Shown in pieces: positions 46,926-58,500 of a DNA stretch of 64,000 bases. The position numbers were made by a program, and so were the translations under genes. The DNA comes from Brachionus plicatilis. Taxonomy: Eukaryota; Rotifera; Eurotatoria; Ploima; Brachionidae. Within the stretch, counting starts at the first letter, position 1. Each line of letters opens with the position of its first letter. Location: the NCBI GenBank assembly GCA_010279815.1, contig QEOQ01000508.1:1883129-1947128 (forward strand), given 5' to 3'. Under the pieces are notes generated by a model that ran no database searches, was not told where the DNA came from, and saw only the letters and a list, made by a program, of their open reading frames with translations.

Positions 46926-47179
46926 TTAATATTTAATCAAAATGAAATAAAAAATGCTTTGATTGAAAAAAATCAAAAGAAAATTCAGATAATACAAAAA
47001 AAAATTGAGTGTTATTGATGACGAATAGTCAAAAATATAAAATGCTGCAAATGATTTTAATTGACTTCCAGAGCACTTTTGGTCCAAACATTCTTTATTT
47101 TTTCAAATTTAAGATTTTTTTAGAATGGACACAATGGTGTCGGCTACCTTAATTTACCAAAACTCGCGGCATTTTTACT

Positions 47180-47338
47180 TTAGTAAAAAACTTGATAATC
47201 TTTTTTTTCAAAGAGACTAAAATTCATCCTGTAAATTGTGTCAGCTGATATATTCAATGTATCATCTAATTCACCTTCTGCAGATACTCCGTAAAGTAAT
47301 TTTTTTAGTTTAATGAGTGTGCTTTTTAAGGAATTTTT
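47180..47338 (-). CDS. C-terminal exon of a probable small gene (52 codons plus stop)
   Basis: After an acceptor TTTTTTGTTAG the frame reads NSLKSTLIKLKKLLYGVSAE, GELDDTLNISADTIYRMNF, SLFEKKDYQVFY and stop. The balanced, hydrophilic composition is unlike random frames here. A good donor (CAAT|GTGAGT, about 47388) lies just upstream but its exon could not be framed. It may be the last exon of the gene whose signal-peptide exon is at 48784-48883. No family recognised. Confidence 0.45.
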   Translation of the reverse strand, partial: KNSLKSTLIKLKKLLYGVSAEGELDDTLNISADTIYRMNFSLFEKKDYQVFY

Positions 47339-47961
47339 CTAACAAAAAATTATTGAGTTTTTTTTAATTTTTGTTCTTAAACTCACATTGCCAAAATTCT
47401 CCTAGGATTCTTTTCTAAGTTATTTTAAAATCTCTAGCTACTTACTAGTTTAAATTTAAAAAAAAAAATTATTGTCTAACGTTGGAAATAAATAAGTCAA
47501 TATCGAATTGTGAAATAAGGTACAAGAAAATACCAACAAAGAGAAATAAAAAATCAAAATTTGTAATCATTTTATAATAATTATACGCAAAAAGAATTGT
47601 TTCATCAATCTATATCCTCTTATAAATCATGCAACCATCTGCTAAATACGCTTAACTTAGTAAGAAATTAAATTTCAGTTTAAATTGCAGAGTTTTTTCT
47701 TAAATTACCCTTTATTGTTGATTATCAGTAAAAATTATCTATTTTTGTCTAAAAAAACAATTGATTTAATGAAAAATATTTGATTTTATACATTAAAAAA
47801 AATTTTATAAAAATAAAAATTCTATTAAAATATTTAAGAAAATTATAAATATTCAGCTTTATTAAGATTTTGGGTTTAGTTTCTAAGAGCCTGTGTAATA
47901 GAATTTTTTAGAAAAATCTTCTTTCGACATTCTGAAAAGGAAAATTAAATATAAAAATAAT

Positions 47962-48240
47962 TTGAGAGGTTAAGTGGGAAAGGCACGCCCGTAGCCTTAT
48001 GGTCGAAGGTTCGAATCCTGCTAAGGGAAAAAAAATCAAAAAAATATACCTACAGTACGGGACACATGTTTAGACCCCTTTTCACTAAAAAAAGGTTTCG
48101 ACTTGGTAATAATTGCGATGGAGATCAACTAGATGCAGTAACCTCTGTGTCAGATTGGAGCCGTCGCAAAAAGGAATTGGAAAAAGAGATGGGCGTCCCT
48201 ATAATCCACTAGGATAGAAAAGTGACAAATTAAATGGGAA
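47962..48240 (+). mobile_element. tRNA-derived SINE (putative)
   Basis: The head has an A-box-like GGTTAAGTGGGAAAGGC and a perfect B box GGTTCGAATCC (48008-48018), about 40 bp apart as in tRNA genes. Acceptor and anticodon stems do not fold well, so it is not a functional tRNA. A GC-richer unique body (about 48054-48225) ends in A/T-rich sequence. Confidence 0.55.
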
Positions 48241-48319
48241 ACAAGTTCAAAAAAATGGAAAAGTCTTATAAAACAAATTATCAATTCAAAGAAGAGCTTG
48301 TTAGGAATATTGAGAAAAT

Positions 48320-48400
48320 TTTATTATTTATCTATTTTTATTGTTTGGCCGCATCAAAGGCGATTGGTGGCCTGGAGCGTCTATTTCGAACCTCCATTAC
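48320..48400 (-). repeat. Retroelement 3' tail, second copy of the family at 4421-4508
   Basis: Reverse complement: CCACCAATCGCCTTTGATGC then GGCC, followed by AATAAAAATAGATAAATAATAAAA. Matches CCCCTAATCGCCTTAGTTGC at 4460-4480. Confidence 0.6.
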
Positions 48401-48783
48401 TTAATACAAAAATAAATACAAGTCCAAAAAAAATAAAAATTAAATAAGTTGTCTAGTTTTTTTGATTACGATTTTTATATTCATAGAAGATGATTTTCTA
48501 AAAAAAAATAATAAAAAATATTGAAAAATTTTCCGAAAAAAAGCATGTTTTATGGCGATACAAAAGAATTAATATCAATTAGAAAAAATTTAAGAATCTT
48601 ATAGGAAAAAAAAACTCAATTAGATTTTTATAGTTTTTTCTCTTCTATTTTAATGAACTAGTTATTAATAGATTAGCTTCCGAATTCTTTTCCTCTTTAA
48701 AATTGATAGAAATTATAGATTTTTGTTTTGAAAAATATTTAAGTAATTTAAAAATTATTTGCCAATGATTTTAAAAATATTAC

Positions 48784-48883
48784 CTGTTTTTTTTGATCCA
48801 GCTTTTTTATCCTTTGGGCCGCTTTTTTTGGGACTTATCGATACAATCAAGCTGACAAGAATTAGGAACGATAAAATTTTCAT
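48784..48883 (-). CDS. Signal-peptide first exon of a small secreted protein
   Basis: ATG at 48883 gives MKILSFLILVSLIVSISPKK, SGPKDKKAGSKKT and then a consensus donor ACAG|GTAATA. A strong signal peptide is followed by a Lys/Gly/Ser-rich stretch. The exon ends in phase 1. No second exon could be connected with certainty. The nearest downstream coding exon is 47180-47338, and the intervening 1.4 kb holds a SINE and a LINE tail. Other possibilities are a short toxin-like or matrix peptide gene, but nothing specific can be claimed. Confidence 0.5.
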
Positions 48884-50125
48884 TTTAAATCTAGACTGAA
48901 GAATATATTTTAAAATAGTTTAAAGTTAGAATCTTTCAAAATTTTCAATGTTATTCAAATGTCAAAAAAAGTCCAGTTGCATCAAGGAGACAATAGTCAA
49001 AACTCAAATACAACTCAGATCAAAAATTGAAGTGTTCTTGACAAATCGATTTTTGTCTTTTTAATTCAACAAGACCCTTAATTGATTTAATAGAACCAAA
49101 ATTAGTTTAATATTTTTGTGAATATTTGATTCAGCGATTTCTGTTTGTAATTAATGATCACTCAAGAAGTCCAATTGAACATAAATGGCAATATTTTCTC
49201 TTTATCTAATCTTATCTTTGATTTTGATTGAGTTTATTTTATGAGTAAGACGAAAAGGCTCTCAGACGCACTCAATCGTCTTTAGGACTATTTAAAAGTC
49301 ATTTGCACTAATTATTGGCCGCAATGGCGGTTTTGATACCTTAACTGGAATTAATCAGACCTGAATTAATCAAGTGTTATTTCACATCTCTTTTTTCTAT
49401 TCAAAATTCCTATTAACCTTTTAGTCTGTAAATCTTTTTTTATTAATATTGAAATTATTAGGAAATTTTGTTGTGTTGTTTTTGTTGAGTCGAAGCACAG
49501 TAACAATTGGGTTCATTAATTAAGTAATTAATTACTGGAAGAAGTTTTTATATTTATTATCGATTATATAATTCGATGTGTTTGTATGCTCTTTTCATGC
49601 CATCTATTTGAGTTTTTCTATTATCCCTGAGCTGCTCGTTTTCTCAAAGCTTTTTATTATCTATTTTCGATTTATTTTTCTTAGATAAACAACTATTTTT
49701 ATTGATTTATTTAAATTAGATTTATCGTCAGCTATTACCCATGAGGACTGGCTAATAAAATTTGTAGTCTCAATAATCAGATCAATTATTAAATTCCTAA
49801 ACGATTAATAAAAGCAGGGTTATGTTAAATATTATTTTGTCAAGTCTATTTTATTTAGGAATAAAATCTTAAACCAATATTAACGGTATCGGTGGATTAA
49901 GCAACATTTTTTTCGCTTTACTATTATTTTTGCTAAACAATTTTACTTAATTAATTAAATGCACATATTTGTTTAAATAAAAATTTTCAAATTAAATCAT
50001 TAAGAGAAAGATTAAATCTTTATTAATTATTCAACTGATTTAAGGTCTTCTAAAATTTATTGTTTGAAATTTTCTCAATTTTTGAAAACATTTTAAAATT
50101 GCAATCGATATATCCAAATTGTATA
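48884..50125. other. AT-rich spacer
   Basis: Nothing supported. Probably holds the promoter of the minus-strand signal-peptide gene. Confidence 0.35.
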
Positions 50126-50127
50126 TA

Positions 50128-50850
50128 CAGTAAAAGCCGTCTATTTTAAACTCGTTTATAGACAATTTACGGTTATAATAAAGAAATCTTAAAAAGACAA
50201 AATCTTTTTCTATTCTCCTAATATAAATTTTGTTGTTTATTATAAATTCCTTTATAGTAAATTTTTGCTTATAGTAAACTATTTAGAAAAAACAAATGAG
50301 ACTTTACAATAGAAAATTTGATTTTTATAGTAAATTTTTTTTTGAAATAAAATGTCGACTTGTATTAGAGGAAAGCAATAAATATTAAAAATAATAATAA
50401 GCGAGCAGCTTTAAGTTTACAAAAAATAAATTGATATTCTCAATTCATTAACAAATGGGTATGATAGCAAAACATTCGCAGAGAGTTTTTCTATTCATCC
50501 TTAAACAATTTGTGTAATAGAAAAAATGAAAAAAAAATATCCTGATCTCCATGCAAAAGACATTATTGAAAACATTGAAAATTAAAGAGTCAGGAAAGCA
50601 CCATTAATTGAGGAAGCTTTATATAACTGGTTTGTAAATGCTTCTTCAAGAAAGATACCTTTATCATATGCTGTTCTAAAAGCAATATATAGATATATAG
50701 ATGTTTACCTGACAGAAATATTGCATAAAAGACCGACCAAGTGTATGGATAAAAATAATAAAAAATAGGGTCATTTTTTTAAAATAAATTTCCGCTTATA
50801 ATAAATTTTTTATTGTGCAAATAGAAATTTACTATAACCGGCTTTTACTG
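50128..50850 (+). mobile_element. pogo/Tigger-type transposon remnant with a fragment of its DNA-binding domain
   Basis: The ends CAGTAAAAGCCGTCTATTTT and (reverse complement of the right end) CAGTAAAAGCCGGTTATAGT are inverted and of the Tigger/pogo type. TA precedes the left end; the right-flanking TA has changed to TT. Inside, around 50560-50690, IEEALYNWFVNASSRKIPLS and AVLKAIY match the CENP-B/Tc5-type helix-turn-helix of pogo transposases. Upstream codons (LHAKDIIENIEN) fit too, but a TAA interrupts. The DDE catalytic domain is absent. Confidence 0.78.
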
Positions 50851-51612
50851 TTTATTTAAAAAATATGTTTTTTGGTCCGATTTCGCTGCTGAACCAACAC
50901 TTTCGGCTCGAATAAATAAGCAATTTGCAAATTTCCAACTTTCTCGAGCCAAAATTAATTGGTTTTAGAAAAAAATTCTTAAAATATTTTAAAATTTTTA
51001 ATTGTAAGATGGTTTTTTTTTTTATTTCATTTAAATAGAATTAAATTGAATCAATTTTAAGAGAAAAGTTTATGGATTAAAAATTATATCTTATCACGAA
51101 GAAATCATTTTATAATTTAAATTTTTTAAATTTTTCTTGATTTTGATGATTTTTAAATAAATAAATGAATAAATATTTTTTTGCTTTTTATAAATTTTTT
51201 AAATTAAATTAGAAAAGTGTGAACAATGTAAAACAAAAGAATTTTGAGCAATTTCTTGTGTAATACATAAAGGCAAATTGAATTTTCATCCTTTTTCAAA
51301 ATTGAATGAAAATTTTCATTAAAATAAGAAAAAATACACCATATATAAACACAACTTTTTAAAATTTCTTTTCTTTTTAATTCTTCCAATCATTGATAAA
51401 TAATTAAGTTTTTATTTTTATAACTAAAAAATATTCATTTATTTTATTAAGAAAAAAAAACAAAATAATTATTATTTTAATATTTTTATTAAAATGAAGC
51501 AAAGAATACAAATAAAGTAAAATCTTTTTAATAGTTAAAAAATTTTGTCGTAAAAATTTAAATTTTTGGAGCATTAAAAGTAATTATTATATTTGAATTT
51601 TTTGTGGCTGCT

Positions 51613-51720
51613 ATTTAAATGGTCAGTTTTTTGTTTAAATGAAATGATCAGTTTTTTATTGAAACATCAGTATTTTATTTAAACAACCAATATTTTATTT
51701 TAATTATCTGTATTTTAGTT
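51613..51720. repeat. Degenerate tandem repeat, about 25-bp unit, four to five copies
   Basis: Units of the form ATCAGTTTTTTATTTAAA: GGTCAG.., GATCAG.., ACATCAG.., ACAACCAA.., TTATCTG.. each followed by a T-rich tract. Function unknown. Confidence 0.55.
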
Positions 51721-51778
51721 ATAGTTTTTCAGCATATACGTTGTTTATTGAGTGCTTGATTAAACAAAATTTACAATA

Positions 51779-52013
51779 TTGGTTAACCAAAAATTTGGTT
51801 ATACTAACTTTTCAGATCTCTTTAATTTTAGTTAAAATTATAAACAACTTTTATACCAAAAACGTCTTAGAGAAAAATGGCCAGATGTCTTCGACTTAAA
51901 TTAAATTGAATAAAATTAAATAGAAAAATTAAATCTATAACCCGAATTTATGGCCAACCGGATTTTTTGTTTATCAATTTTTGGCTTACCAAAATTAACT
52001 AACCACAAAACCA
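51779..52013. repeat. Possible MITE with imperfect ends
   Basis: TTGGTTAACCAAAAATTTGG at the left and a rough inverse (GGTTAGTTAATTTTGGTAAG, reverse complement) at the right. Ends are too diverged for a firm call. Confidence 0.3.
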
Positions 52014-52559
52014 AGAAAAACCAACATCACTTTTTATTAAAAATAATTTTTGTTAATTGAATAATTTTAATTTTATTTTTGTTAATAATCAAACAAATGC
52101 TATGATGGTTTTATTTTTTAAATCATTAAAATAGAGACCAAAGTTTTAATCTTGTGTAAATGATTTTTTCATGCTTTTTTAATTTTGTTTGAAAAAATAA
52201 ACATAAAACATATGATTTAATTGTTTGGGTTTGAATATAAAAATTTATCTACTACATTGAAAAAGTCCAATGCTTCAACTATTTTTTTTAGTTTAAAATA
52301 AAAAAATAATTTCAAGTTAATAATGCAAGCACTTTCATATTTGAAATTTAACTTTTAAATGAAATGGAATGTGTTTAAAATATTTGAACTGGGATCATTA
52401 ACATTCAATCGTTAAAAAAATTGATCTAGTGAACCATAGTTCGCCTATTATACAAGCAATTTTTGTTTTTGGATTTGTAAATTATAAGTTCAACAAATTT
52501 TTTTGTTCACGTAAAGCTGAACCAAAATAGAATTAGGTTTTATTTTATTTAGTAAAAAA

Positions 52560-53505
52560 AAATAACTAGTGAAAGTCAGCTGCTTGAAGGTGGAACGCCC
52601 TTCTTTCAGCATATAGAAAACGCTAGTTTATGTTTTATAGAGTTAATTATCAAAAAGAATAAAAAATTAATAAATAATAAAAAGATTTCTAAAGTATTTG
52701 AGTAATTACAATTGTTTAACTATTTACATTCATTAAGTGCATTTGATATAAAATTGATTGTTTTGTAATGCTTAGAACACTGTATTTGTGAATTAATTCT
52801 TTGATGTGTGTATTGTGGTTGTAGTCTTTTGTAAGAAATGAGCTATATAACTTTAGGATTCTTTGATCGATCGGTGATAAATTAGAAATTGCGTTCATGA
52901 TCTTTTGGCTTGTGAATTTTGAAACTTTGAATATCGACCTGATTGCCCGATTTTGAATTATTTGAATATCGTTTTTTATTTTTTTTAGATGCGATCATAT
53001 ACGGAAACATGCTGTATTGGAAGAGGGATTGAATTAGCGCTTTGTATATCGTTAAGAGGTTATTTGATTGAATGCTATAAGCTTTCGAGCTTAAAATTTT
53101 TATTAGGTTGAGTTTAGACTCACATCTGGACTTAACATCGCGAAAATGTTCCGCAAAAGTGAGTCCAGGATCTAGTTTTATACCTAATAGAGTTGGGTTT
53201 AACTTTTTTTGAATTGGTTGATGATTAATTTGTATGTTTAGTGTTGAACTAAAATAGTATGATGGGCGATTATAGTTACGAGCTAGTACTAAATAGTTCG
53301 ATTTGTCAACGTTCAATTTTAAGCCTCTTCCAACTTTAAATTTGTAAATTACTGTTGTTGCTTTTTGAAGTATTTTGTTGATTGATTTGAGTCTTGAGCT
53401 TGTATACCAAACTGATACGTCATCAGCAAAGAGTGCAAAATTTAAATTTGGATGGACTTTTTTAAGCTTTTTTCCCAGATCATTTAATTTGAAGGAGCCT
53501 CAGAA
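52560..53505 (-). pseudogene. 5'-truncated LINE reverse transcriptase fragment with one frameshift
   Basis: From about 53490 down, the frame gives LNFALFADDVSVWYTSS, the RT catalytic motif (Y/FxDD), then GLKLNVDKSNYLVLARNY (motif D), LGIKLDPGLTFAEHF and CESKLNLIKILSSKAY. A base missing or added in an A-run near 52980 shifts the frame. Downstream the reading resumes as AIRSIFKVSKF, then MNAISNLSPIDQRILKLYSS to a stop near 52716. A GC-richer 3' UTR follows (about 52575-52640). Jockey/CR1-like organisation. No endonuclease part is present. Confidence 0.82.
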
Positions 53506-54575
53506 ATTTCATTTTCTCTGGTGAAGTTGACCAGGTATTACCCTTTCAACAATCCAAAATACCCAAATGCCCTCCCTACTTTGCCTTTAAACATAAATAA
53601 TAAAATTCAATAAAATTAAAATTAATTTGTCACCGTTCAAGTGTTTGATTTTGGGAAACATTGATTCATCTATTTCGAAAATTTTACCTACTCTGCCCAA
53701 CTTTAAATTTATTATTTAATAATTATTTTCTATCTTAATTTTTAATTTCTATTTATCAATTGAATTTTTATTTTTTTAATATCACATTTAGTAAATCGGA
53801 CGCAGTCTCCTCCGTACCTCCCTTGCTTTATTTGTTTATCTTGATTTAAGATAAGCGTTGGTTTTTTTTTCAATAACTTTTTTATTTAACAGCTAGTACA
53901 GAGAGTACAAAAGGATATAAGTATTATTCTTTCCTTTGTATGTTTTTTTGCTATCGTAAAATCAATATATAAAATTTGTCGTTTCTGTTCCCGTAATGGG
54001 TCTATAGACTAAGTGTTAGTCAAATTTCAAATTTAGATGCCGGGTTAAAAATTGAAAAAAAATTAATTCATAAATGATTAAAAATTGTTATCTAAATTTG
54101 AATTTCAAAAATAAGTTAATGACTAACATGTATTATTGATGCCGCATATAAATTCGATTTTCAGGAATTAACGCGGCGTTTTCAACCGAGTTTTGGTTTT
54201 AACGCGGCTTTGAGCACCAAAAATCTGCATTTTAATGCACGCATCAAAAGGGGGGAAAGTTTAATATTGGTGTGATGTAACGTGATGCTTGGGCTAAAAC
54301 CTGAGTTTTGGTTTTTGGTGCATGCATCTCTTTGCAAGGGTATACGATATTTATGAGTTTTATACTTTTAATACCAAAATGTACCATAAAAAATTCAAAA
54401 CTCCCCTATATCTACAGTTAAGTAGTTAATCAAAAAAAACTTACCACGAAGGACACGAACTTAAAGTTTGCCTTAGCAAAACAAAAACATTTTTGATATC
54501 TTTAAAGCATTATTCCTCATTTGGCATTGTGATTAAATGAAAAAGATTTAAGTAAATTTTTTCTCAAAAATTCCA
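53506..54575. other. Spacer with GC-richer patches
   Basis: 54000-54360 contains several GCCGCRT/AYGCGGC words in both orientations (ATGCCGCATATAAATTCG, TTAACGCGGCTTTGAGCACC), hinting at a worn palindromic repeat. Similar words occur at 41030-41200. No coding frame. Confidence 0.35.
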
Positions 54576-54650
54576 TACATCCTTGTCTTGCAGATCAGTC
54601 CAATTATTGGCACTGAATTCGAATTCAATATTTTATTCAATTCATCGGGA
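54576..54650 (-). pseudogene. Duplicated fragment of RhoGEF exon 2
   Basis: 54576-54622 matches 61169-61216 almost base for base (CTTGTCTTGCAGATCAGYCC, AATTATTGGCACTGAATTCG), including the splice donor. Similarity then fades. Same orientation as the gene, 0.9 kb beyond its stop codon. It has no open continuation. Confidence 0.8.
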
Positions 54651-55523
54651 TAAATATGCTTTTTTAGCACGATGTTTGTTACGATAACAAATTTTCAATA
54701 ATCTATGGAAAGTTTATCCGGTCAAGAGATAAACTTGGCCAAAAATTATACGTTTGCTTCTAATAGATAGGAAAAGGACATTAGTTAAATGAAATTTTAA
54801 ATTATGTTTATAATGTATAATTTTTTTGTATTTATTTAAGCCAACATGATTTTTTTAAATCAAAGTGTTTTTTGCAATTTTTTTTGTTTAATAATGACAA
54901 TTTAATTAATCTAATAAAATTTTTCCTTAAAGAACAAATAATTTTTTTTTAATTAAAATTATGGCACCTAATCTTTAAATTAATAAATTCATAAGAAGAG
55001 TTCACTTAAATATATTTTTTGATCGAATTCCTTTTGGCAAATTGTATTCCTTAAATTAATTAATTGTGAATTTTTATTTTAATTCTATCTTTGAATGTGT
55101 TTTTGCACTCTTTGTGTTCAGTATTTTTTTTTGTATCTCAAAATATATTAATTTAATGATAATTGTTTTTACGTTTTAATATTTTAATGTTTATAAAAAA
55201 AGAACATTTTTTTTTTAATCTTTTTATTATTTTTACTTTAATAAATTCAAAAGGAAAATAAAAACTCTGCATAATTTAAATAATTTTCACAATAAATAAT
55301 GGAACAAAAAATAATAGGTCTATCTATTCTGGTAATAAAATCTTGTTAATATTGTATATTCATGCCTTTTTTTTAAATATATATTTAAAGGCCTTGCAAA
55401 ATAAATTATATGAATGACAAAAAAGGTTACAAAAAATATTACAAAAAAATAGAAAACAAAAATAATTTTTATTTTTCAAAAAAAAAAGAGCAAAAATAAA
55501 GAAATATTTACGGACGAGAATAT

Positions 55524-58500
55524 TTATAAAAATAAAATTGAAGAATCGGATCCGTTTTTGTCATCTTCTTTTTTTACCTGAGCATTAGACGAAAGTAGCG
55601 AACGTTCACATTTTACCATTATGGACACTTTGTTTGACATGGATTGACTATTGGCGCTGCTGTTTTGGTTTGAGTCCGCCAAAAGACTACTTTGATTGCT
55701 TTGAGTAGTAGAATTAATTTGGTTATTTATTTGAATATTATTGCTAGATTGACTAATATTATGGGAAAGCCGTGTTATATTAGCAGTGCCACTAGTAGCA
55801 TCTAAGTTCTTTGAATAGAAATTCATTTAAAAAGCGAATAGTGCTGTGTTTGTGGGTGTTAGTTTAGGCTAGATAAGCCTGTTTGATAGTAGGATTTAAA
55901 TAAAACTTCTCGTTACCTCTTTTTTTTCAAGATCAATGAACTTTTTTTCCAAGTCTTGTTTCTCGCTGTCCAGTTGAACCTTTGCAACAAAAAAAAAATC
56001 TAAATTAAAAAATTAAAAAATTAAAAAATTAACTAATTCTACCTTGTATTCATCTAGTGCTTTTTTGAGCAGATCAATTGACTTGTCTTTGTTTTCAATT
56101 GATTTTTTTAGCTCGAAATTTTCTTTCTTTGTTTTGGTGTAATCGTTCAATATGGTTCTGAGCATTTGTTCAAAGCTGTTCCTTGGCATCGACTGAAGTG
56201 TATTCTCGTCAAAAAATGCATTCTTTACATCTGCTTTGTCACTGCAAACACATGCTGAAATCGATTGATCGAGATCAGCGTATATACAGCACGATTTAGA
56301 TTGGTATCCAGAATCGGCTGATTTGTTCGTAGTGGTCGAATAGTCCGATTCAGTGTTTGTCGTAGTGGACAAAGTGTCGCAGTTTTTTGGACTATATGTT
56401 TGAAAAACTTTTGACTTTTGGAACAATTCTGAATTGATGTTAATTATGGACATTTGAGATTCTTTGGACGACGAGGCACCATTGAAAGTCTCGGCCCGCT
56501 TTGGTATGCTTATTTGATTATCCTGGCTTGTTTTGGTTATGGTCTCTCCGGCACTGCTTGCACTTCTCATCAAATTAACTGTCATATGATTTGAGAGCAA
56601 ATTGTTAAATGTACAAATTAGACCAGCTATGTCCGAGCTGATGGTGAGCTCGTCTTGCCGAGGCTCGCTAGTGGTCACTTTATCTTCCACATTTTCCTTG
56701 TTCACTTCTATAAATGGCGTAATATGTGTGTGGACCAAAATTAGCCATTGATTTCTGGATATTTCGTCCGGAAATTTAACTTCGAATATTTCGTTGGTAA
56801 TTGTATGGGCAATGTATGTGATCAGAGATTCGTGAGTATACGATTTGGTGGATGCACTTTGGCCAGAATTTGCATTTGTTTGATTCAGCTTCATCGAATT
56901 GGATTGACTTACTGTCCTCTGATGATGTATTTGGCTCGATTGGCTCTGAAGATGATTTATATCAGTTTCTTTCGGTCTGATAAGTATACCATAATTGCAA
57001 ATAATTACACTTTTCTTTAAAGATTAAGAATTTTATTATTTTTTTTTATTAAAATTTAAAAAATTAAAAAAATTTACTGTATCATTCATAAATGTGTATT
57101 TGGATGATTTTTCATTGTATTGAAGGAAAACAATCATGTCATTCATAGTGACACAAGTCACATTTTTGTATTCTTTGCCTTTCATTGACATCACTTTTAC
57201 TGTTACCTGATTAAGGCTGATTATTTTTCGATTTGGTTTACTCGTCAAATCTGATTTCTAATCAAAAAGAAATTAAAAAATATATATCGCTAAAATTCTG
57301 AAATAAACGAGTGAATATTTTTAAAATAGACTTTGACACGAAAGAAATTATTCAAAAATTTGAATTTTTTTTAATTTAATAAAATATTGAAAATCTTCAC
57401 GGAATAAATTAATAAAAAAAAATGGTGTTTTCTTGGACTCACATTTATTAAATTTTGAATGTTATTAATTATTTTTATAGTGAGATTTTTTTTTAAATAC
57501 AAACATTTTTTTATATTATTGATTATTTTTTTATTATTTAAAATAAAATTTCATAGCAATTAGCAGGATTGTCTAAAAGTACCAAATTAAAGTCCAAGTC
57601 ATTAAAATAAAAGCCCGACTTGACTTGAGACTTGGGACTTTTAAACAACTCTGACAATTAGTTATATTATTTATACAAATATTGTCTTTATTAATTAAGT
57701 TATAAAATCTTTGTTTTTTATTTCAAGTCAAACTATTTTAAAATTTTTCAATATTATTTACAAAAACTTTAGTAATATGTTTTTGCTGTAAAACAATTCA
57801 AAATTCAAAATTTCTTATATACCTTATTAAAGTTCTACATAAAAACTTAAATATGAAATTCTTATTTTTAAATCCAAAACGTGCTCGAAAAGAAATAATC
57901 TTGATTTTTTTAATTGAGAATATTAAAAATTAAAATTAAAAAAAAAAGTTAAAATATATGAAACTTTTAATTTAACTAAAAATTTTTGAAAATTTTCTCA
58001 ACTTGATACCTTTTTGTACGTGTTATAAATCCTCACCCAAAAAATATTAATAATTTAAAAATTTCAAATTTTACCAAATATTCTTTAAATTTTTTATAAT
58101 TGATACATATAATTGTTTTAAAACCTAACCCGAATAAAATTTTGAATTCATTTGAAATGTTTTAAGCTATTTTTTAATTGTTTATTAAAAAGTAAAAAAA
58201 TTACAGTAAAGGCTCGCTCCTCGATATTTTTCTCATATTTGACAAAAGATTTTGTCTGCGATTTTTGATCAAAATTGTCCAGGTATTTTTTGAATTCATT
58301 ATAATTTTGATAGAATGCAACTGCATCATTGACTCGGCTTAGAATAGATCTCAAATTTTCCAATGATTTATTCAACAGATCGATCTCGATCTTGTCGTCT
58401 TGGCTATTTGTAAGTATGTTTTCAATCAATGTCAAATATTTGGTCAAACGTTGAGTAATAATAGTCAGGCAATCCGGGATATGGTATCTTTTCAACCAAG

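Noticed and set aside
47962..48030. Functional tRNA gene
   Set aside because: A and B boxes are present but the acceptor, anticodon and T stems do not pair properly and a non-tRNA body follows. SINE is a better reading.
51204..51389. 61-codon minus-strand ORF
   Set aside because: No motif, AT-driven composition, isolated.
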